From Candidatus Kerfeldbacteria bacterium (GTDB taxonomy: Bacteria; Patescibacteriota; Patescibacteriia; SBBC01; JACPUP01): a stretch of DNA of 15,566 nucleotides. The stretch covers positions 1-15,566 of the forward strand of contig JACPUP010000046.1 in the NCBI GenBank assembly GCA_016192205.1. Reading direction: 5' to 3'. Below the pieces are notes generated by a model. It made no database searches, was not told the DNA's origin, and worked only from the letters and a program-made list of their open reading frames with translations. Shown piece by piece: positions 13,401 through 15,566 of the stretch (positions are counted from its first letter, which is position 1; the number at the start of each line of letters is the position of its first letter). The position numbers and the translations under genes are program-made.

Positions 13401-14587
13401 CCCGCACCTGCGCAGACCTCAACAGCTGCGGGGTCGACACGGGGAAGCCGCCGGTATCGCGCGCCTGCGCAAGCCCCGCGGCCTGCGTTGAGGATTGGGG
13501 TTGCACGCCGTGGTCCGCATGCTCGGCTGAGGGAGTACGGACACGAACGTGCACCGACCGCAACGCCTGTGGCACCATTGCCGACCGGCCCGCAGAATCG
13601 GAACGCTGTGGTGTTGGCGGCCCATCGTCGTCCGACGAGAATCCATTCCTGGCTGTCGGACCGAACGCTGGCCGGCCGCCCCTGGTTCGGCTCTTTACGC
13701 CCGAGGGCGCGTTGTTCAGTCAGTTCCAAGCGTACGGCGATGAGCTGCGGAAACACGGCGGTGTCCAGCTCGCCATCGGCGACGTGGATGGGGATGGGCG
13801 GTCAGACATTCTCACCGGCACCCCCTCCGGCCGTCGTCCGCTGCTCCGCCTCTTCGACCAAGACGGGGTGAAGCTCCACGAGTTCCACCCCTATAGCCCT
13901 CGTTCCAAACTCGGGGTGACCGTGGCTGCTGGCGATGTGGACGGAGACGGAATTGACGAAGTGTTCGTTACCCCGGCCAGCGGAGCTGCGGCGACCGTGC
14001 GCATGTACCGGTATGAGCCAGACCGGCCGTGGTTCCGGTACGACAAATCGTTCTCCATCTTCCGTAACTACCGGCAGGGCTTGAGCCTGGCGTTCGCGGA
14101 TGTTGACGGTGATGATCGCGACGAAATGATTCTCTCGACGGTTGGCCGTTCAACCCCGCGCATCCACATCTACGACTACGATCTGACAAAGCAAACGTTC
14201 GAACAGAAGCGGTCATTCTTGAGCTTCACGCGCTCGCACCGGCTGGGTGTGGTGGTTGCGGCCGGCGACGTGGACGGTGATGGCGAGGTGGAAATCGTGG
14301 CCAGTTCCGGGCCAGGCGGTGCCCCGCACATTCGGATTTTCTCGGCCGCAGGGAAACTCGAGGGCCAGTTCTTCGCGGCCAGCACCGGGTTCCGCGAGGG
14401 CGCGTATCCGGCCACGCTCGACGTGGACGGCGACGGTGACGAAGAAATTCTCACCGTGGTCAATCGCCGCGGCGCGCCAGGAGTACTCATCTTCCAGCGT
14501 CAGGCCGACAACACGTACAGCCGGTACGGCTCGTTCCAGGCGTTTCCCAGGAATTACAATACCGGCCTGCGGATGAGCACGCCGTAG
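10427..14587 (+). CDS. Giant multi-domain surface protein (DUF2341, GH43-like propeller, MopE, TSP1 and FG-GAP modules)
   Basis: 1386 residues. A basic N-terminus (PRRR) and one helix at about 25-44 anchor the protein, the rest being outside. Domains in order: DUF2341-type at about 97-205 (WWNANYRYRVPLTI...); a LamG-like beta-sandwich at about 205-400; a half MopE calcium motif at 523-550 (DLDADGYTS, NDCVDS); a five-bladed GH43/GH32-type propeller at about 565-870 with an Asp near 571, WAPHVIRKDGTWYMFYTG, a CRDPMVLFD block near 705 and ENPFV; the second MopE half (875-900) and a full MopE unit (915-965); two TSP1-like Cys repeats (about 974-1017 and 1020-1063, each with WSACS and RTC); and five FG-GAP loops (DVDGDG/DVDGDD at about 1119, 1170, 1225, 1281 and 1332). 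It likely binds or trims carbohydrate at the cell surface; catalysis is unproven. The ATG coincides with the predicted transcription start. Confidence 0.85.
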   Translation: MPRRRSSGTDVEIQSGTTIRTFVRILPAVATFIAIGVGISFFLTNYLPGVVPPSEFVVSGSPQTAIWELNDATEFSFDGTNVEIAAGRAQLKLIGGWWNANYRYRVPLTITAGPAGATAGQTVVLTSPTSLYVNLGLMQTDRDDLRIIYWDGNTNTELDRDYVSVTDLRFKLQSPITPGASTGAYFMYLGNASATNPPANRANVYEYFQDFSTDVFGAGTWTSSSNPAVCTTAFSVSGGRLQKGTYSPGDCFAWDNTSTFSAADDWVIESDLELSSGVRPVVGSLALHDDAGTGGYWAGLTENATDTVFIRNSAGTFVPSATTTAALGTTYRVTWRYDYTTATNRTHTVFVNGTQALQANDTAENFSLGTGKFGVHNYNPFDGSSTPGVIAWDNYKAWRETSTVAVGSLQGGYPQTAVIASATGLPYGSLTAFSIRTDDQRLVAFQLSSDDGATWLYTSDGVNWIPSNGTFAQSSGAALVNFAAPSFPNNGTLRWRAVFSSYDVGASQHWLDQVAFGFTYDAADLDADGYTSVASGGNDCVDSVQALYKDGVAGCDESQTTLNYPGIPIVDHTIVKDDVGTYHIFFSAGAPTEIRHYSTTDLTQPWADEGIALRVAPGAWDPYGLWAPHVIRKDGTWYMFYTGSTGAGNADHTERLGLATSTDLTNWTRYPINNCSGSTGDGCVYTCNETWTTVSLGGPQDEQCRDPMVLFDPKTGQWDVFLTAVGLASGTHVTTVATSSDLLSWTGLGYISSTGLVPGGVGKQTGGGIAENPFVTQYDSDYYLFFTDWNDPQPAIQYVKSPTLTFDSSGSANWAYQGDVGVTGLSAPEVTVLENDTWLFTASDGPLGTGNWDLRLLRMVWDNAGGFSLVNFTGLDCRVPSDSIHPDATEVCGDSIDNNCSAGDGEVLFCGPCTDLDGDGYGSPASYACSFPQLDCNDAVSTINPGGAEICDSQDNNCSGETDEGGICVSTSTCTPSWQCGAWSACSEKVQTRTCADLNSCGVDTGKPPVSRACASPAACVEDWGCTPWSACSAEGVRTRTCTDRNACGTIADRPAESERCGVGGPSSSDENPFLAVGPNAGRPPLVRLFTPEGALFSQFQAYGDELRKHGGVQLAIGDVDGDGRSDILTGTPSGRRPLLRLFDQDGVKLHEFHPYSPRSKLGVTVAAGDVDGDGIDEVFVTPASGAAATVRMYRYEPDRPWFRYDKSFSIFRNYRQGLSLAFADVDGDDRDEMILSTVGRSTPRIHIYDYDLTKQTFEQKRSFLSFTRSHRLGVVVAAGDVDGDGEVEIVASSGPGGAPHIRIFSAAGKLEGQFFAASTGFREGAYPATLDVDGDGDEEILTVVNRRGAPGVLIFQRQADNTYSRYGSFQAFPRNYNTGLRMSTP

Positions 14588-14672
14588 AGCGCGAATCACG
14601 AATAGCGAGTCATGCATAAGGGGTGTGGGATTCATCCCTCTCATTCGATATTCGTTATTCCCGATTCGATTC
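14588..14672. repeat. Word-iterated inverted repeat, GAATC type, copy 3
   Basis: It begins immediately after the TAG at 14585-14587. Left: GCGCGAATCACGAATAGCGA then GTCAT (14589-14613). Right: ATTCATCCCTCTCATTCGAT, ATTCGTTATTCCCGATTCG and ATTCGA (14630-14672). It lies in the 164-bp gap between convergent genes. Confidence 0.6.
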
Positions 14673-14677
14673 GACTA

Positions 14678-14726
14678 GGGGGGAGGGGAGGGGTTCGATG
14701 TTCCATGGGACCAATGCGAACCCCTC
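14678..14726. terminator. G-rich tract and 10-bp hairpin downstream of the CxxC-protein gene
   Basis: GAGGGGTTCG (14688-14697) pairs perfectly with CGAACCCCTC (14717-14726) around a 19-base loop. It lies 25 bases beyond the stop of the minus-strand gene, where a terminator is expected, but no T-run follows on either strand. The plus strand from 14675 reads GGGGGGAGGGGAGGGG, which could form a G-quadruplex competing with the hairpin. Termination is inferred from position only. Confidence 0.35.
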
Positions 14727-14751
14727 ACCGTTCGACAGCAATCCGTGGGGA

Positions 14752-15048
14752 TCATGACGTACGCTCCGCTTCCCGGTCTTCCTTCGGGTCCTCGCTCGTG
14801 AACCTGCGTTCATTCTGCCTGATCGGCACGCCGCCAAAAAGCCGCGTGTTGCAGAAGGCACAACAGTACGTCTGCATCGGTGACCAGTTGATGGCAAAGC
14901 TTTGCGGCCGCCCGTCTTTCGTCTGCTTGCAGACAATGCGGCTCCGTTGGCCCACGGTGATGTGGCGGTTGGGGAAGGCTCGCATTGCTTCGAGGACTTC
15001 CTCTGCATCAGGGAGCGTTCGGATCTTTCGTTTCGGCTTCATAAGCAC
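14752..15048 (-). CDS. Small basic protein with a CxxC motif, function unknown
   Basis: 98 residues from the GTG at 15048, chosen because GGAGG (15061-15057) lies eight bases upstream; an ATG two codons later (15042) is a possible but less well-spaced start, and a TTG at 15084 would lie before the ribosome site. The sequence has a basic N-terminus (MKPKRKIR), a helical middle with DAEEVLEAMRAFP, then ITVGQRSRIVCKQ and TYCCAFCNTRLFGG, whose CAFC plus the earlier Cys could bind zinc, and a charged tail rich in E, D and R. No family was recognised. The plus-strand overlapping reading frame has no ribosome site or recognisable motif. The leader carries an attenuator-like hairpin (15083-15122), hinting at regulated expression. 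Confidence 0.65.
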   Translation of the reverse strand: MLMKPKRKIRTLPDAEEVLEAMRAFPNRHITVGQRSRIVCKQTKDGRPQSFAINWSPMQTYCCAFCNTRLFGGVPIRQNERRFTSEDPKEDREAERTS

Positions 15049-15082
15049 GGTGTTCACCTCCCTCTCTGGGATGGGTGTAGCC

Positions 15083-15122
15083 AAAAACGCCCTTCATCAC
15101 CAGATTGCTGGTTGAAAAGGGC
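15083..15122 (-). promoter_or_regulatory. Attenuator-like terminator hairpin in the leader of the CxxC-protein gene
   Basis: On the minus strand GCCCTT (15122-15117) pairs with AAGGGC (15094-15089), with an inner CTGGT/ACCAG stem, followed by G and TTTTT (15087-15083). This intrinsic terminator lies between the predicted promoter and the Shine-Dalgarno. A competing pair, TAGCC (15124-15120) with GGCTA (15082-15078), overlaps the terminator stem by three bases and cannot form together with it. No riboswitch class was recognised. Confidence 0.55.
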
Positions 15123-15139
15123 TATCCGCGACACAGTCA

Positions 15140-15169
15140 GGAGTAGCAGAGGTTCTGGGCGACTGTCAA
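15140..15169 (-). promoter_or_regulatory. Promoter of the CxxC-protein gene
   Basis: On the minus strand TTGACA (15169-15164), an 18-base spacer ending in TGC, and TACTCC (15145-15140). The -35 is perfect and the TGn element present, but the last -10 base is not T. Expected +1 near 15133 gives a leader of about 85 bases. Confidence 0.45.
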
Positions 15170-15175
15170 ATCCGC

Positions 15176-15204
15176 TTGGGGGCGTTGGGTGGATGTGATA
15201 GCAT
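15176..15204 (+). promoter_or_regulatory. Promoter of rarA (nearly leaderless)
   Basis: TTGGGG (15176-15181), a 17-base spacer ending in TGA, and TAGCAT (15199-15204). The ATG at 15214 lies ten bases past the -10, and there is no Shine-Dalgarno. Confidence 0.45.
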
Positions 15205-15213
15205 ACGTGCGCT

Positions 15214-15566
15214 ATGGCTGATCTGTTTGATGTGAAGCTCGCGCACGATCTCGACCGGACCGCGCCATTGGCCGATCGGCTTCGCCCAGTGTCATTCGAC
15301 GAGTTTTTCGGACAGGAGCGGGCCGTAGGGCCGGGTACCATTCTGCGGCACGCGATTGAGAATGACGAGCTGTTCTCCATCATCTTTTGGGGACCGCCGG
15401 GATCGGGGAAGACGACCGTGGCTCGGATCATCGCTCGCCTGACGGAGTCGGCTTTCGTCCAGTTGTCTGCGGTGTCGAGCGGGAAGGCGGACCTCACGCG
15501 GATCGTCCGCGAGGCGGAAGAGCGACGCAAGTTCCACGGCCAGCGCACGGTTCTCTTTATCGACGA
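15214..15566 (+). CDS. rarA: Replication-associated recombination protein A (AAA+ ATPase), 5' part
   Basis: 117 codons are present before the window ends; no stop is seen. The reading starts MADLFDVK and runs through PLADRLRPVSFDEFFGQE, typical of RarA/MgsA (and related clamp-loader-like AAA+ proteins), then the Walker A motif WGPPGSGKTTVARIIA (about residues 59-74), QLSAVSSGKADL and the Walker B start TVLFID at the edge. RarA acts at stalled replication forks and is related to RuvB and clamp-loader subunits. The LRP...FDEF.GQ and FWGPPGSGKTT combination favours RarA over RuvB. The missing C-terminal two thirds would settle this. The mRNA appears nearly leaderless; the gene is divergent from the CxxC-protein gene. 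Confidence 0.9.
   Translation, partial: MADLFDVKLAHDLDRTAPLADRLRPVSFDEFFGQERAVGPGTILRHAIENDELFSIIFWGPPGSGKTTVARIIARLTESAFVQLSAVSSGKADLTRIVREAEERRKFHGQRTVLFID

Noticed and set aside
15049..15084. TTG start of the CxxC protein at 15084
   Set aside because: It lies upstream of the GGAGG ribosome site and next to the attenuator T-run; the GTG at 15048 is correctly spaced.
14612..15115. Plus-strand coding sequence across the CxxC gene
   Set aside because: It starts inside the word repeat, has no ribosome site and runs through the hairpin region; the minus-strand ORF has a strong Shine-Dalgarno and a CxxC motif.

Overview
The window (about 60% G+C by eye) looks like a chromosomal segment of an uncultivated Patescibacteria/CPR bacterium, most likely a Parcubacteria-type lineage such as Uhrbacteria. 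This is inferred from the gene mix (multi-domain surface proteins with calcium-loop and TSP1-like modules, a PMT-like mannosyltransferase, a deoxyhypusine-synthase-like protein, a small-genome style of gene packing), not from a marker gene. TGA is used as a stop, so the Gracilibacteria/Absconditabacteria code does not apply. I see no phage, IS element, CRISPR array or recognisable defence system.

Layout. 1-999 (+): the last codons of a PEP-utilising enzyme, a 35-codon ORF whose tail repeats that enzyme's tail, and a phosphotransacetylase/MtxX-like protein. 1054-1659 (-): a histidine-phosphatase-fold protein whose catalytic His is Gln. 1854-2744 (-): an EamA/DMT transporter, divergent from 2801-4429 (+), a secreted protein with four repeats and a C-terminal phosphodiester glycosidase (NAGPA) domain. 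4522-4646 (-): a probable new structured small RNA with its own promoter and terminator, just past the stop of a PMT-like glycosyltransferase (4679-6463, -). 6548-8110 (+): a membrane-anchored protein with C-terminal calcium loops. 8206-8278 (-): tRNA-Pro(CGG). 8401-9492 (+): a deoxyhypusine-synthase-like enzyme. 9692-10387 (+): uppS. 10427-14587 (+): a 1386-residue surface protein. 14752-15048 (-): a small CxxC protein behind an attenuator-like leader. 15214-end (+): the start of rarA.

Two patterns run through the window. Many genes carry an extended -10 element (TGnTAnnnT) placed so that transcription should begin at or within a few bases of the start codon, i.e. leaderless mRNAs (DMT, NAGPA protein, PMT, calcium-loop protein, uppS, giant surface protein, rarA). 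Genes with longer leaders (phosphatase, DHS-like, CxxC protein) have good Shine-Dalgarno sequences instead. Second, five genes are followed directly at the stop codon by imperfect inverted repeats built of iterated short words, with a different word at different loci.

Functionally the segment leans towards the envelope: undecaprenyl diphosphate synthesis (lipid carrier), a polyprenyl-phosphate-dependent glycosyltransferase, a phosphodiester glycosidase, a transporter and two large surface proteins, with housekeeping genes (tRNA-Pro, rarA) between them. Each gene seems to have its own promoter, so co-operation is inferred from products, not from operon structure.
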